A stretch of 64,000 nucleotides of DNA from Flavobacterium sp. LPB0248 (GCF_013388355.1 NZ_CP058246.1:806001-870000), one strand, 5' to 3'. Shown: positions 18,267 through 27,265, counted from the first letter of the stretch. Notes: a model not told the origin generated them from the sequence alone. A program made the numbers and translations.

Positions 18267-18374
18267 CCTTTCTTTATTTTAAGATTTCAAAAATATAAAA
18301 CTTTCAGATAGCGCTTCTATACTTACCTAAACGTTTGTCATATTTTTTTAGTAAAATTGCAAAAAAGATCTGCT

Positions 18375-18659
18375 ATGAGTTTAGAGAAATACATGATTCC
18401 TTGTCTGTTCAAAACCGTGTTTGGTTATGACTGTTTAGGATGTGGATTTCAGCGTTCTCTATTCTTACTTTTTCAAGGTGATTTTTTGGCTGCTTTTAAA
18501 ATGTATCCAGCTATTTACACCTGCCTTTTACTCTCCGTTTTTATCGCCTTTCATTTTTTAGACAAGTCTAGAAACTATAAAAAACTAATCTGGAGAATGG
18601 CTATTATAAATCTATTTTTTATGCTTGGCGGATATTATCTGAAGCACTTTTATTTTTAG
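18375..18659 (+). CDS. DUF2752 family small membrane protein
   Basis: About 94 residues with two to three hydrophobic helices. YDCLGCGFQRSLFLLFQGDFLAAFKMYP matches the DUF2752 signature (CxGCG followed by R and a short amphipathic turn), here as CLGCG. The family is of unknown function and occurs widely as single membrane proteins. The frame can start at TTG 18357, but a TAAAATTG -7-like sequence overlaps that codon, so ATG 18375 is preferred. Confidence 0.75.
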   Translation: MSLEKYMIPCLFKTVFGYDCLGCGFQRSLFLLFQGDFLAAFKMYPAIYTCLLLSVFIAFHFLDKSRNYKKLIWRMAIINLFFMLGGYYLKHFYF

Positions 18660-18660
18660 A

Positions 18661-18677
18661 TTTTAGATTTTCTAAAA
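18661..18677. terminator. Weak hairpin between DUF2752 and DUF1003 genes
   Basis: TTTTAGA / TCTAAAA, 7-bp AT-rich stem with a 3-nt loop, directly after the DUF2752 stop. Weak evidence for termination. Confidence 0.35.
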
Positions 18678-18711
18678 GTCGCTTTGCTCCTTTTGGAATT
18701 TCAAGAACCTT

Positions 18712-19413
18712 TTATTTCTTAATCTGATCCAAAATATCATTCATCATTTCAATTTGCACTTTTTGAATTTCGATTAATTCTTGTTGCTGATGCATAATTA
18801 AATGATCAATTTTATCGTGAATTAATCTAATCTCTAATTCCGATTTCAGATTGATCATAAAATCTTTTTTAGCACGATTACGGTCTTTTTCTTCCTGACG
18901 GTTTTGACTCATCATAATTACTGGTGCTTGCAAAGCTGCAACACACGACAATATTAAATTTAAAAGAATAAACGGATAGGGATCAAAACCTTTATTTAGA
19001 AAAATATACACATTTGAGATAATCCAAATCGAAATAAATACCACAAACGAAATAATAAATGTCCAGCTTCCTCCAAAATCAGCCACTTTATCTGCCACTT
19101 TTTGTCCTAAGCTTCTAGTTTCTTCTTCCTCTTCTACAATACTTACAATTGATTTGTCTTCTTTTAATGAAGAAATAACGTTTTTCTCCATTGCAGAAAG
19201 CGCCCCAATTTCAGTAGAAAGATAATTTGATATATATTTTTGGCGATAGATATTTAATTCATTTATAGAAATACAATCTTCGGCGCTAAAATCTGGATAT
19301 TCTTTTTTAATCAATCCTAAAATAGGATCGTGTATTGCCCTTCCGTAAATTTTCTCGTTTTCATCAAAAGGAAGTCCAGAAATTGCACTTGTAAATGTTG
19401 GCTTATTTTTCAT
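18712..19413 (-). CDS. DUF1003 domain membrane protein
   Basis: A 233-residue protein. Two TM helices (SWTFIISFVVFISIWIISNVYIF and PFILLNLILSCVAALQAPVIMM) lie around residues 115-175, followed by a conserved MMSQNRQEEKDRNRA segment and a C-terminal coiled-coil-like helix. The TM pair plus the SQNRQ..KDR block is the DUF1003 signature. The cytosolic N-terminal region (~110 residues) has no recognised domain. Function unknown. Confidence 0.85.
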   Translation of the reverse strand: MKNKPTFTSAISGLPFDENEKIYGRAIHDPILGLIKKEYPDFSAEDCISINELNIYRQKYISNYLSTEIGALSAMEKNVISSLKEDKSIVSIVEEEEETRSLGQKVADKVADFGGSWTFIISFVVFISIWIISNVYIFLNKGFDPYPFILLNLILSCVAALQAPVIMMSQNRQEEKDRNRAKKDFMINLKSELEIRLIHDKIDHLIMHQQQELIEIQKVQIEMMNDILDQIKK

Positions 19414-19603
19414 TTTAGTATATTTTGAAAGCTAATTTACGCAATTAACTTCTTAAGAATTGCATAAATAAGAACAGTTTAGAATTTGCTTTTTATCACA
19501 AATCAGACTTTGTAAAGAAAATTTCTTTCGTTAAATCGTGATTTTATTTCCAAAAAACGCCTTACTTTTAACGTTCCAAAATTATTCATTCATTTTTACC
19601 ATT

Positions 19604-20395
19604 GTGACAAAAGACACTATCATACAAAACATAAGAGCTTTAAAGAGCCACTCTCACATAAATTACGGCATTAAAACCAAAACGGAAGACTTTACAGAAA
19701 AGCTTTTTTATACGCTTTTTGATTCGAATGCGGCTCTTGACGAAAGCATTGACGAACTAGAGTTTCGCTTTAAAGAAATTGCGGTTTTAGCTTGTAAAAA
19801 GCCTCAAAATTTATGCGAATCTATTTGGGATCGTTTTTTAGAAAAGCTTCCAGGAGTTTTAGAAAAGCTAAATCAAGATGCCGAATATATTCTTGAGAAC
19901 GATCCCGCTTCAAATAGCATTGACGAGGTTTATCTGGGATACCCTGGATTTTATGCCATCGCAATTTACCGATTAAGCCACGAATTATACCATCTCGATT
20001 TATTGCTTTTTTCTCGTTTAATGAGCGAATATGCGCATAGAATTACAGGTACAGATATTCACGCAGGAGCCGATATTGCTTCACCATTTTTTATCGATCA
20101 CGCAACAGGTATCGTAATTGGTGAGACAACTGTTATTAAAAAACATGTAAAAATTTACCAAGGTGTTACGCTCGGTGCATTAAGCGTAAGCAAGGAAATG
20201 AAAAATGCAAAAAGGCACCCGACAGTTGAGGCCAATGTCTGCATTTATGCCAATGCAACCATTTTGGGTGGAGAAACAGTAATTGGAAAAAACAGTGTTG
20301 TTGGAGGAAATGCCTGGATTACCAAATCGATTCCAGAAGATTCTATTGTCTTAAATACCACTACTACTGAAGTTAAAATAAAAGAAAAAAAATAA
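19604..20395 (+). CDS. cysE: Serine O-acetyltransferase
   Basis: The enzyme makes O-acetylserine from serine and acetyl-CoA, the first step of cysteine synthesis. The protein has about 263 residues: an N-terminal helical domain, then left-handed beta-helix repeats (GTDIHAGADIASPFFIDHATGIVIGETTVI, QGVTLGALSV, HPTVEANVCIYANATILGG). The catalytic His-Asp pair lies in this stretch. The frame extends to GTG 19538, but GTG 19604 gives the usual N-terminus TKDTIIQNIRALKSH. It is followed after one base by cysM. Confidence 0.92.
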   Translation: MTKDTIIQNIRALKSHSHINYGIKTKTEDFTEKLFYTLFDSNAALDESIDELEFRFKEIAVLACKKPQNLCESIWDRFLEKLPGVLEKLNQDAEYILENDPASNSIDEVYLGYPGFYAIAIYRLSHELYHLDLLLFSRLMSEYAHRITGTDIHAGADIASPFFIDHATGIVIGETTVIKKHVKIYQGVTLGALSVSKEMKNAKRHPTVEANVCIYANATILGGETVIGKNSVVGGNAWITKSIPEDSIVLNTTTTEVKIKEKK

Positions 20396-20396
20396 A

Positions 20397-21284
20397 ATGA
20401 ATTCACATAAATTATTAAACCTAATTGGCAATACTCCGTTAATGGAAACGGTCAATCTAGTTAAAAATAAAAATGTAAAACTTTTACTGAAACTGGAAGG
20501 AAATAATCCTGGAGGAAGTGTAAAAGACAGGGCTGCTTACAATATGATTGCTGCCGCTTTGGAAAGGGGCGACATCAAAAAAGGAGACAAATTGATTGAA
20601 GCAACCAGTGGAAATACAGGAATTGCCTTAGCCATGATTGCTCAATTATTTGGTATTGAAATCGAATTGGTTTTACCAGAAGATTCTACCAAAGAACGTA
20701 CTCAAACAATGCGTGCTTATGGCGCTACGGTTATCCTTACACCTGCAAGCGAAGGAATTATTGGTTCTAGAGATTATGCCGATAAAAAAGTAGCACAAGG
20801 CGGTTATTTGATGCTGAATCAATTTGCCAATGATGATAACTGGAAAGCGCACTACAAAACAACCGGACCAGAAATATGGAATGATACTGATGGAACGGTA
20901 ACACATTTCGTTTCTGCTATGGGAACAACTGGAACCATTATTGGAACTTCTACTTATTTAAAAGAAAAGAATTCAAACGTACAGATTATTGGCGCACAGC
21001 CAAGCGATGGCTCGCAGATTCCTGGAATTCGTAAATGGCCAAAAGAATACTTACCGAAAATTTTTGATGCTTCAAAAGTAGATACTGTTATCGATGTGAG
21101 CGAAGAAGAAGCTCGTGCAATGACCAAAAGACTAGCTCTTGAAGAAGGCGTTTTTGCAGGAATGAGCAGCGGAGGCTCTGTTGCCGTTGCCTTAAAAATA
21201 GCAGAACAATTAGAATCTGGAGTTGTGGTTGCCGTGATCTGCGATCGAGGCGACCGTTATTTGTCTTCGGATTTATTTGATTAA
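20397..21284 (+). CDS. cysM: Cysteine synthase B (O-acetylserine sulfhydrylase)
   Basis: This 295-residue PLP enzyme converts O-acetylserine plus sulfide (or thiosulfate in CysM types) to cysteine. The PLP lysine is in NNPGGSVKDRAAYNMI, the substrate loop is EATSGNTGIALAMIA, and the phosphate-binding glycines are in SAMGTTGTIIGTSTYL. Length and the short C-terminus fit CysM rather than CysK. It is in an operon with cysE, one base apart, so both steps of the pathway are co-expressed. Confidence 0.93.
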   Translation: MNSHKLLNLIGNTPLMETVNLVKNKNVKLLLKLEGNNPGGSVKDRAAYNMIAAALERGDIKKGDKLIEATSGNTGIALAMIAQLFGIEIELVLPEDSTKERTQTMRAYGATVILTPASEGIIGSRDYADKKVAQGGYLMLNQFANDDNWKAHYKTTGPEIWNDTDGTVTHFVSAMGTTGTIIGTSTYLKEKNSNVQIIGAQPSDGSQIPGIRKWPKEYLPKIFDASKVDTVIDVSEEEARAMTKRLALEEGVFAGMSSGGSVAVALKIAEQLESGVVVAVICDRGDRYLSSDLFD

Positions 21285-21289
21285 AAAAG

Positions 21290-21376
21290 AGACAAAGGTT
21301 CAGAGGTGCAAAGGGACAAAGCCTCTAAACTTTCCAAAAAAACCTTTGCAACTCTGAACCTCTGAACCTTTGTAAC
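21290..21376. repeat. Inverted octamer array, CAAAG/CTTTG type
   Basis: The left arm 21290-21321 holds four 8-nt units in phase (AGACAAAG, GTTCAGAG, GTGCAAAG, GGACAAAG). The right arm 21343-21376 holds the inverted form (CTTTGCAA, CTCTGAAC, CTCTGAAC, CTTTGTAA). It fills the gap between cysM and the aldo/keto reductase gene. Confidence 0.8.
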
Positions 21377-21389
21377 TAAAAAGAAAAAA

Positions 21390-22376
21390 ATGAACTACAG
21401 AAAACTAGGAAAAACAAACTTTAATATCTCTGAAATTTCGCTTGGCACTTGGCAGGTTGGTGGAAAATGGGGATCGGGTTTTGATGATAAAACTGCCGAC
21501 GAACTATTGAATACCGCTATTGACAATGGCGTAAACTTTATTGACACAGCTGATGTCTACGAAAACGGATTGAGCGAAACTGCTGTTGGAAGGGTCGTTC
21601 GTTCTCGCTCTGAACGAATTTTTGTTGCCACAAAATGCGGGCGCCAGATTAATCCACATGTTAATGAAGGATATACTCCAAAAGTGCTTCAAAAATTTGT
21701 TGAAGACAGCTTAAAAAGAACAGGTTTAGAAACACTTGATTTGATCCAATTACACTGTCCTCCAACAGAAGTGTACTATCGTCCAGAAATCTTTGAACTC
21801 TTTGACCGATTGAAAGATCAGGGAAAAATTCTTAATCTTGGCGTAAGTGTCGAAAAGGTTGAAGAAGCATTAAAAGCTATCGAATATTCGAATGTAACTA
21901 CAGTTCAAATTATTTTCAATTTGTTTCGCCAGCGTCCTTCTGAGCTGTTTTTCTCAGAAGCTAAAAAGAAAGACATTGGAATCATTGCAAGAGTTCCCTT
22001 AGCAAGCGGACTTTTAACAGGTAAATTTAATTCAAAAACTACTTTTGAACCTCAGGATCACCGAAATTTTAATCGTAACGGAGAAGCGTTTGATAAAGGC
22101 GAAACTTTTTCTGGAATTGATTATGAATTAGGCTTAAAAACTGTTGAAGAATTAAAAGCTTTATTTCCTGAATCAAAAAATCTGGCAGCAATTGCGCTTC
22201 AATGGATTTTGAGTTTTGATGAAGTAAGCTGTATTATTCCGGGCGCATCAAAAACGGAACATGTTTTATCGAATTTATCGGTTTATGATACTCCAAAAGT
22301 GGCCTCAGAACAGATTGTAGCAATGAATAAAATCTATAACGATCTGATTAAACCTTCGGTTCATCAGCTTTGGTAA
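21390..22376 (+). CDS. Aldo/keto reductase
   Basis: A 328-residue TIM-barrel NADPH oxidoreductase. FIDTADVYENGLSETAVG holds the catalytic Asp and Tyr, VATKCGRQINP the Lys and LIQLHCPP the His. The C-terminal IPGASKTEHVLSNL is the NADPH-binding part. The substrate is unknown; the protein resembles general-stress/YhdN-like AKRs. It has its own terminator. Confidence 0.9.
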   Translation: MNYRKLGKTNFNISEISLGTWQVGGKWGSGFDDKTADELLNTAIDNGVNFIDTADVYENGLSETAVGRVVRSRSERIFVATKCGRQINPHVNEGYTPKVLQKFVEDSLKRTGLETLDLIQLHCPPTEVYYRPEIFELFDRLKDQGKILNLGVSVEKVEEALKAIEYSNVTTVQIIFNLFRQRPSELFFSEAKKKDIGIIARVPLASGLLTGKFNSKTTFEPQDHRNFNRNGEAFDKGETFSGIDYELGLKTVEELKALFPESKNLAAIALQWILSFDEVSCIIPGASKTEHVLSNLSVYDTPKVASEQIVAMNKIYNDLIKPSVHQLW

Positions 22377-22395
22377 TACATACTAAAAGAAAAAC

Positions 22396-22439
22396 AAAAA
22401 AGGGTTATTAAGCATTTACAAATCTTAATAACCCTTTTT
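22396..22439. terminator. Bidirectional terminator
   Basis: AAGGGTTATTAAG / CTTAATAACCCTT stem with an 11-nt loop, flanked by A5 and T5, between the convergent aldo/keto reductase and histidine kinase genes. Confidence 0.85.
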
Positions 22440-22446
22440 ATTTTTT

Positions 22447-23496
22447 TTAGATATCAAATTCAATCCTAAATTCGGCACCTTTATTTTTTCCTTCGCTCGA
22501 TGCAGTCAATCCGCCTTTGTTTCTTTCAATGATTTTCTTGCATAGATACAATCCAATTCCCGTAGAACCTTCATTTGCGGTTCCTAGACGGCTCATTTTG
22601 GTAAACTTTTTAAACAACTCTTCAATTTGGTTTTTATCAAAGCCCATTCCTTTGTCTCGTACCGTAACTATCAATTTGGAATGTTCTGAAAAGATCCTAA
22701 CTTTAATTTCACTATCAAAATAAGAAAACTTGACCGCATTGCTTATCAGATTCACCAGAACCTGAATTAAAAGCCCCTCGTCTATTTTTAATTTTGCTTC
22801 ATTACATTCTACGGCCAAAGCCAGCTTTATGTTTTTATCAAACAAGCGCTGTTCTACTTGTTCATTAATAAATGGAATGATATTAGGAAATAAAACCGTT
22901 TTAACTTCCTGATTTACTTTTACCACTTCATCTTGTTCTTTAAGCAATTTGATAAAATTTTCAATATATCGAAATTGAAGATCAGTCGATTCGCAGATCA
23001 ATTCGGCTAGATTTTTAACTGATTCTGATGGATTTTCACTTATAATCAGCTGCGCCAAACCTTGCGGATTTCCTGCAAAATTTCTCAAATCATGCGAAAG
23101 CATATAGATTAAATCCTGTTTTTCATTAATAAAATTTTCCGCTTCATTAATAGATTCCTGTATATTACACAAAAGCAGTCCTGCTTCATCTGTATAGTCT
23201 GTTGGCAAATCAGATAATTTTCTTGAATCTCTGTACTCATCTAATGCTTTTGATGCCGTTGCGATAGGTTTTATTAGTCTGTTTAAAACTAAAAGTGTAA
23301 TTGCTGTTGCAAGCAATGTCATAATTAGCGAAAAAATAAGAATTGAAGATGGAGAAATACTATGTTCAAAAAATAAAACGAAAAACAAAATTCCGATTAA
23401 GGGAATATGAATTCCTATAAAAGCGACAAATAGGAATTTAAATGCATAACTTTTTTTAAGAAAACTGATTTGAGAAAGTTTATGATACAACTTCAT
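22447..23496 (-). CDS. Membrane sensor histidine kinase
   Basis: About 349 residues. Two TM helices in the first ~75 residues have almost no periplasmic loop. A HAMP-like linker follows (LNRLIKPIATASKALDEYRD), then the H-box YMLSHDLRNFAGNPQGLAQL, the N-box NLISNAVKFSYFD, the G1 box DKGMGFDKNQIEELFKKF and the G2 box GSTGIGLYLCKKI. No response regulator is adjacent, so it is an orphan kinase. ATG 23496 is chosen because a TAATTTTG -7 box (23554-23561) lies upstream of it and overlaps the longer start at 23556. Confidence 0.88.
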   Translation of the reverse strand: MKLYHKLSQISFLKKSYAFKFLFVAFIGIHIPLIGILFFVLFFEHSISPSSILIFSLIMTLLATAITLLVLNRLIKPIATASKALDEYRDSRKLSDLPTDYTDEAGLLLCNIQESINEAENFINEKQDLIYMLSHDLRNFAGNPQGLAQLIISENPSESVKNLAELICESTDLQFRYIENFIKLLKEQDEVVKVNQEVKTVLFPNIIPFINEQVEQRLFDKNIKLALAVECNEAKLKIDEGLLIQVLVNLISNAVKFSYFDSEIKVRIFSEHSKLIVTVRDKGMGFDKNQIEELFKKFTKMSRLGTANEGSTGIGLYLCKKIIERNKGGLTASSEGKNKGAEFRIEFDI

Positions 23497-23553
23497 AAAA
23501 AGAGGTGAATAAGCGCAGGTTAATAGCTGTTTTTGTTGGGGTAATAATAAAAA

Positions 23554-23561
23554 CAAAATTA
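23554..23561 (-). promoter_or_regulatory. -7 box of the histidine kinase gene
   Basis: The minus strand reads TAATTTTG, an exact TAnnTTTG match about 57 nt upstream of ATG 23496. Confidence 0.45.
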
Positions 23562-23622
23562 ACTTTTATGCTCAATTAAACTAATATTTTAAAGAATTTC
23601 TAAATTTTTTCAAAAATTAAAT

Positions 23623-23651
23623 TTGTAAAAGTTTTCAAAGGCTTATTTTTG
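23623..23651 (+). promoter_or_regulatory. rlmD promoter very close to the start codon
   Basis: TTG (23623-23625), 18-nt spacer, TATTTTTG (23644-23651). The box ends only 4 nt before the ATG at 23656, so the transcript may have almost no 5' leader. Confidence 0.7.
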
Positions 23652-23655
23652 CGCT

Positions 23656-25068
23656 ATGGGAAGAAAAAATACAGACAAAGTTGTCTTTCATCAAATTCAA
23701 GTTCTTGATGCTGGTGCAAAAGGCGTTTCAGTAGCCAAAGCACCTGACGGAAAAGTAATCTTTATTCCGAATGTGGTACCTGGAGATGTTGTGGACGTGC
23801 AGACATTAAAAAAAAGAAAGGCTTACTACGAAGGTAAAGCTGTAAAATTTCACGAATTATCTGAATATAGAGTAGAGCCAATCTGCGAACATTTTGGAGT
23901 ATGCGGAGGCTGCAAATGGCAAAACATGAAATACAGCCAGCAGCTTGCATTTAAACAAAATGAGGTTAAAAATCACTTACAAAGAATAGGAAAAATTGAA
24001 CTTCCAGAATTTGAAGATATTTTAGGTTCTGAAAAACAGTTCTTTTATAGAAATAAAATGGAATTTTCTTTTTCAAATAGCCGTTGGTTAACTGAAAAAG
24101 AAATTGGAAGCACTGAAGATTTAGGAAACAGAAATGCTTTAGGATTCCATATTCCGAAAATGTGGGATAAAATTCTTGATATCAACAAATGTCATTTACA
24201 AGAAGATCCTTCAAATGCCATTCGTAACGAAATAAGAGCTTTTGCAAACGAACATAATTTAGCGTTTTTTAATCCGAGAGAACATTCTGGATTATTAAGA
24301 ACTGTTATGATTCGTACTGTTTCTACAGGCGAAATCATGGTTTTAATTCAGTTTTTTGAAGACGATAAAGAAAATCGAGAATTGATTCTTGACCATTTAT
24401 ACGAGAAGTTTCCACAAATTACTTCATTGCAATATGTTGTAAACGGAAAACCAAACGATACCATTTACGATCAAGATGTTGTTCTTTATAAAGGAAGAGA
24501 TTACATCTTAGAAGAAATGGAAGGTCTAAAATTCAGCATTAATGCTAAATCTTTCTACCAGACCAATTCTGACCAAGCTTACGAATTATATAAAATAACC
24601 CGAGATTTTGCTGGTCTTACCGGAAATGAAACGGTTTATGACTTGTATACAGGAACGGGAACAATTGCTCAATTCGTTTCTAAAAAAGCAAAAAAAGTAA
24701 TCGGAGTAGAAAGTGTTCCTGAAGCAATTCTTGATGCTAAAGCCAATGCAGAACGCAATAATATTACAAATTGCGAGTTTTTTGTTGGTGATATGAAAGT
24801 GGTATTCAATGAAGCTTTTATTGCACAGCACGGAAAACCAGATGTTATTATTACAGATCCGCCTCGTGACGGAATGCATAAAGATGTAGTGGAGCAAATT
24901 TTAAAAATTGCACCAAAAAGAGTTGTTTATGTAAGCTGTAATTCTGCAACGCAGGCACGTGATTTGGCTTTAATGGATGAAAAATACAAAGTAACACGTG
25001 TGAGACCTGTAGATATGTTTCCACAGACACATCATGTTGAAAATGTTGTACTTTTAGAACTTCGATAA
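23656..25068 (+). CDS. rlmD: 23S rRNA (uracil-5-)-methyltransferase RlmD/RumA type
   Basis: A 470-residue SAM-dependent enzyme. An N-terminal TRAM domain (~residues 10-65) is followed by the Fe-S cysteines in CEHFGVCGGCKWQNM, a central RNA-binding region, and a C-terminal methyltransferase domain (VYDLYTGTGTIAQF, TDPPRDGMH). The catalytic Cys lies in VVYVSCNSATQARDLALM. The fourth cluster Cys is probably in INKCHLQ. RlmD makes m5U1939 of 23S rRNA; paralogues RlmC and TrmA cannot be fully excluded. Confidence 0.9.
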   Translation: MGRKNTDKVVFHQIQVLDAGAKGVSVAKAPDGKVIFIPNVVPGDVVDVQTLKKRKAYYEGKAVKFHELSEYRVEPICEHFGVCGGCKWQNMKYSQQLAFKQNEVKNHLQRIGKIELPEFEDILGSEKQFFYRNKMEFSFSNSRWLTEKEIGSTEDLGNRNALGFHIPKMWDKILDINKCHLQEDPSNAIRNEIRAFANEHNLAFFNPREHSGLLRTVMIRTVSTGEIMVLIQFFEDDKENRELILDHLYEKFPQITSLQYVVNGKPNDTIYDQDVVLYKGRDYILEEMEGLKFSINAKSFYQTNSDQAYELYKITRDFAGLTGNETVYDLYTGTGTIAQFVSKKAKKVIGVESVPEAILDAKANAERNNITNCEFFVGDMKVVFNEAFIAQHGKPDVIITDPPRDGMHKDVVEQILKIAPKRVVYVSCNSATQARDLALMDEKYKVTRVRPVDMFPQTHHVENVVLLELR

Positions 25069-25074
25069 AAATAG

Positions 25075-25608
25075 ATGAAAAAACTAATCTCTCTTTTACT
25101 GCTCTTTACTTTTGGCTTATCTAGCTGCGAGAAAGATGATGTCTGTGATCCCAATACACCAACTACACCTAGATTGGTGATTACATTCTATGATATTTCC
25201 AATCCGACCAAAACCAGAAATGTGAGTAACTTAAAAGTTATTGGTGAAGGAATGGAACAGGGAATTGTTTTTAATGAAAGTCTTGCAGTTGATGATTCAC
25301 TACGATATGTAACCAATGGAAGCACTGTTATGATTCCTTTAAAAGTAAACGACAGTACAACAACCTTCAAGTTTATTTCCAATTCATTTAATCCTGCTTC
25401 AATCAATACTGATGTGTTAAAATTTAATTATACACCGCAAAATGTATATGTTTCTAGAGCATGTGGATTTAAAACTATATTTCAGTTAAGAAACGTTCTT
25501 CCTATTGTTCAAACTGATCCAGACGGTAGTATTTGGATGACCGACGTTGAATTAGAAAACCCTAACATTGAATCTGAAAATGAAACACACATTAAAGTTT
25601 ATTTCTAG
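25075..25608 (+). CDS. DUF6452-like lipoprotein
   Basis: A 177-residue protein with a lipoprotein signal (MKKLISLLLLFTFGLSSC, Cys at 18) followed by EKDD, an acidic surface-export type signal. The CDPNTPTTPRLVITFYDI segment and the beta-rich remainder fit a small Bacteroidota family (DUF6452) of unknown function. It starts 7 nt after the rlmD stop and its 3' end overlaps the next gene by 29 nt. That suggests one transcript from rlmD through the DUF6048 gene. Confidence 0.75.
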   Translation: MKKLISLLLLFTFGLSSCEKDDVCDPNTPTTPRLVITFYDISNPTKTRNVSNLKVIGEGMEQGIVFNESLAVDDSLRYVTNGSTVMIPLKVNDSTTTFKFISNSFNPASINTDVLKFNYTPQNVYVSRACGFKTIFQLRNVLPIVQTDPDGSIWMTDVELENPNIESENETHIKVYF

Positions 25609-26419
25609 TCTTTCATTATTGTTTTCAATGTTTTTAGGTTACGCTCAGGATGTTCCTGAGATTTCTAAAAATAAAGATACAATAGTGACTAAAAAGCCTC
25701 AAACAGAAAAAACTGTAAAGACGGCAAAACCAGAAGTACAGGAAACCCAAAAAGACAGCGTTGTAAAAACAGATCGCTACGGGCTTCGTGTCGGTGTCGA
25801 TTTGTACAAACTTACCCGTGGACTTTATGACAAAAATTATAAAGGAGTTGAATTTGTTGGAGACTGGCGCTTGACAAAAAAATACTATATCGCTGCAGAA
25901 TTAGGCTACGAAGACAAAACTACCGAGGATGACCGATTAACCTCTTCGGCTAACGGAACGTACATAAAAGCAGGTTTTGATTATAACTTTTATCAAAACT
26001 GGTTGGATATGGAAAACCTGATTACGATTGGAATGCGAGGCGGTTTCAGTACTTTTAGTCAAGAACTGATTAATTACAAAATTTATAATCCGAATCCGTA
26101 TTGGGGGGAATTACCTCCTATAGCAGAAGGTCAAAAATATAACGGCCTTACAGCAACTTGGATCGAGGTTGCAATGGGATTAAAAGCGCAGGTTTTTAGA
26201 AATGTATTTGTTGGTTTTGGCGTACAGCTTAAACTTCTGGCAACCAATAAAGAGCCTAATAATTTTGAAAACCTTTATATTCCAGGTTTCAACAGAACTT
26301 ATGATGGAAGCTTCGGAATTGGTTTCAACTATACAGTTTCTTACTTTATTCCGATTTACAAGAAAAAAACAATGGCGTCTGAAACTGCAAAAAAAGAAGA
26401 ACCTAAGAAGAAGAAATAG
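25580..26419 (+). CDS. DUF6048-like outer-membrane beta-barrel protein
   Basis: About 279 residues. It has a signal peptide (MKHTLKFISSLSLLFSMFLGYAQ), a Lys/Thr/Gln-rich linker, then alternating beta strands from ~residue 65 (YGLRVGVDLYKLTRGLY, GFDYNFYQNWLDMENLITIGMRGGFSTFSQ, VFVGFGVQLKLLA) that look like a small barrel, and a lysine-rich tail. It fits the flavobacterial DUF6048 family. ATG 25580 is used because it begins the signal peptide. It is paired with the DUF6452 lipoprotein, so the two may act together in the outer membrane. Confidence 0.7.
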   Translation: MKHTLKFISSLSLLFSMFLGYAQDVPEISKNKDTIVTKKPQTEKTVKTAKPEVQETQKDSVVKTDRYGLRVGVDLYKLTRGLYDKNYKGVEFVGDWRLTKKYYIAAELGYEDKTTEDDRLTSSANGTYIKAGFDYNFYQNWLDMENLITIGMRGGFSTFSQELINYKIYNPNPYWGELPPIAEGQKYNGLTATWIEVAMGLKAQVFRNVFVGFGVQLKLLATNKEPNNFENLYIPGFNRTYDGSFGIGFNYTVSYFIPIYKKKTMASETAKKEEPKKKK

Positions 26420-26432
26420 TTCTTTTTTTAAG

Positions 26433-26554
26433 ATGCTAAGATTCTAAGATACTAAGGTACTAAGGCTAAAAAAAGCGGTAAATTCAAATTGAATTTACCG
26501 CTTTTTTATGTTGTTAAGAAAACTTAGAACTTTAGTAGCTTAGAACCTCAACAC
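26433..26554. repeat. Inverted octamer array, CTAAG/CTTAG type, around a terminator
   Basis: The left arm 26433-26464 is ATGCTAAG, ATTCTAAG, ATACTAAG, GTACTAAG. The right arm 26523-26554 is CTTAGAAC, TTTAGTAG, CTTAGAAC, CTCAACAC. Every unit is exactly 8 nt. The arms bracket the hairpin terminator at 26468-26507. Confidence 0.8.
26468..26507. terminator. Bidirectional terminator inside an octamer array
   Basis: Perfect 13-bp stem GCGGTAAATTCAA / TTGAATTTACCGC with a 1-nt centre, flanked by A7 and T6, between convergent genes. Confidence 0.85.
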
Positions 26555-26560
26555 CTAAAA

Positions 26561-27253
26561 CTAAGTTAACTGAAAATTAATCGCTGCTTGTGTATGTATT
26601 AAAGTAGTATCAAAAATTGGAACGTTTAAGTCACCTTCTTTTATGACTAGCGGAATTTCGGTACATCCTAAAATGATTCCTTCTGCTCCGCTTTGAATCA
26701 ATTCATTTGCGATTTCTAAGTAACGCTTTTTCGTTTCTTCTGTTGCAATTCCTCTTCCTAATTCTTCGAAAATGGTGTAATGAATAAAATCTTTGTCAGC
26801 TTCACTTATTGGTATTATCGTTTCAATTTCTTTCTCAGCCAATTTATCTTTAAAAAAATCCAATTCCATTGTAAATTTCGTTCCTAGTAGACCAACTTTT
26901 TTCAATTGTTTTTTCTGAATTTCAATCGCTGTTTCTTCTGCAATATGAATAAGAGGAATATCAATAGCTTCTTGTATCCTATCAGCAATTAAATGCATGG
27001 TATTGGCGCATAAAAGAATAGCTTCTGCCCCACCCGATTTTAAAACTTCAGCAGCTTTTAAAAGCATATTAAAAGTCGAATCCCAATCGTTAGCATCGTT
27101 ATTCTTTTTAATATCGGAATAATTAAAAGAGTAAATTAGACATTCAGAGAAATTTAATCCGCCCAATTTCTCATTAATTCCTTTATTAATCAAAGTATAA
27201 TAATCAGATGTAGAAACCCAGCTGATTCCGCCAATAAGTCCAATTTTCCTCAT
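26561..27253 (-). CDS. Aspartate/glutamate racemase family protein
   Basis: A 230-residue protein with MRKIGLIGGISWVSTSDYYTLIN. The two catalytic Cys regions are AILLCANTMHLIADRIQ and GIILGCTEIPLVI. This matches the PLP-independent aspartate racemase (RacX/YgeA) family. The substrate is not certain, since YgeA-type enzymes racemise several amino acids. The small membrane-protein gene upstream lies 12 nt away on the same strand. Confidence 0.88.
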   Translation of the reverse strand: MRKIGLIGGISWVSTSDYYTLINKGINEKLGGLNFSECLIYSFNYSDIKKNNDANDWDSTFNMLLKAAEVLKSGGAEAILLCANTMHLIADRIQEAIDIPLIHIAEETAIEIQKKQLKKVGLLGTKFTMELDFFKDKLAEKEIETIIPISEADKDFIHYTIFEELGRGIATEETKKRYLEIANELIQSGAEGIILGCTEIPLVIKEGDLNVPIFDTTLIHTQAAINFQLT

Positions 27254-27265
27254 ATATTTTCCAAA

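Noticed and set aside
21290..21376. Possible CRISPR-like array
   Set aside because: Units are only 8 nt and degenerate, inverted in the second arm, without spacers of regular length and without cas genes.
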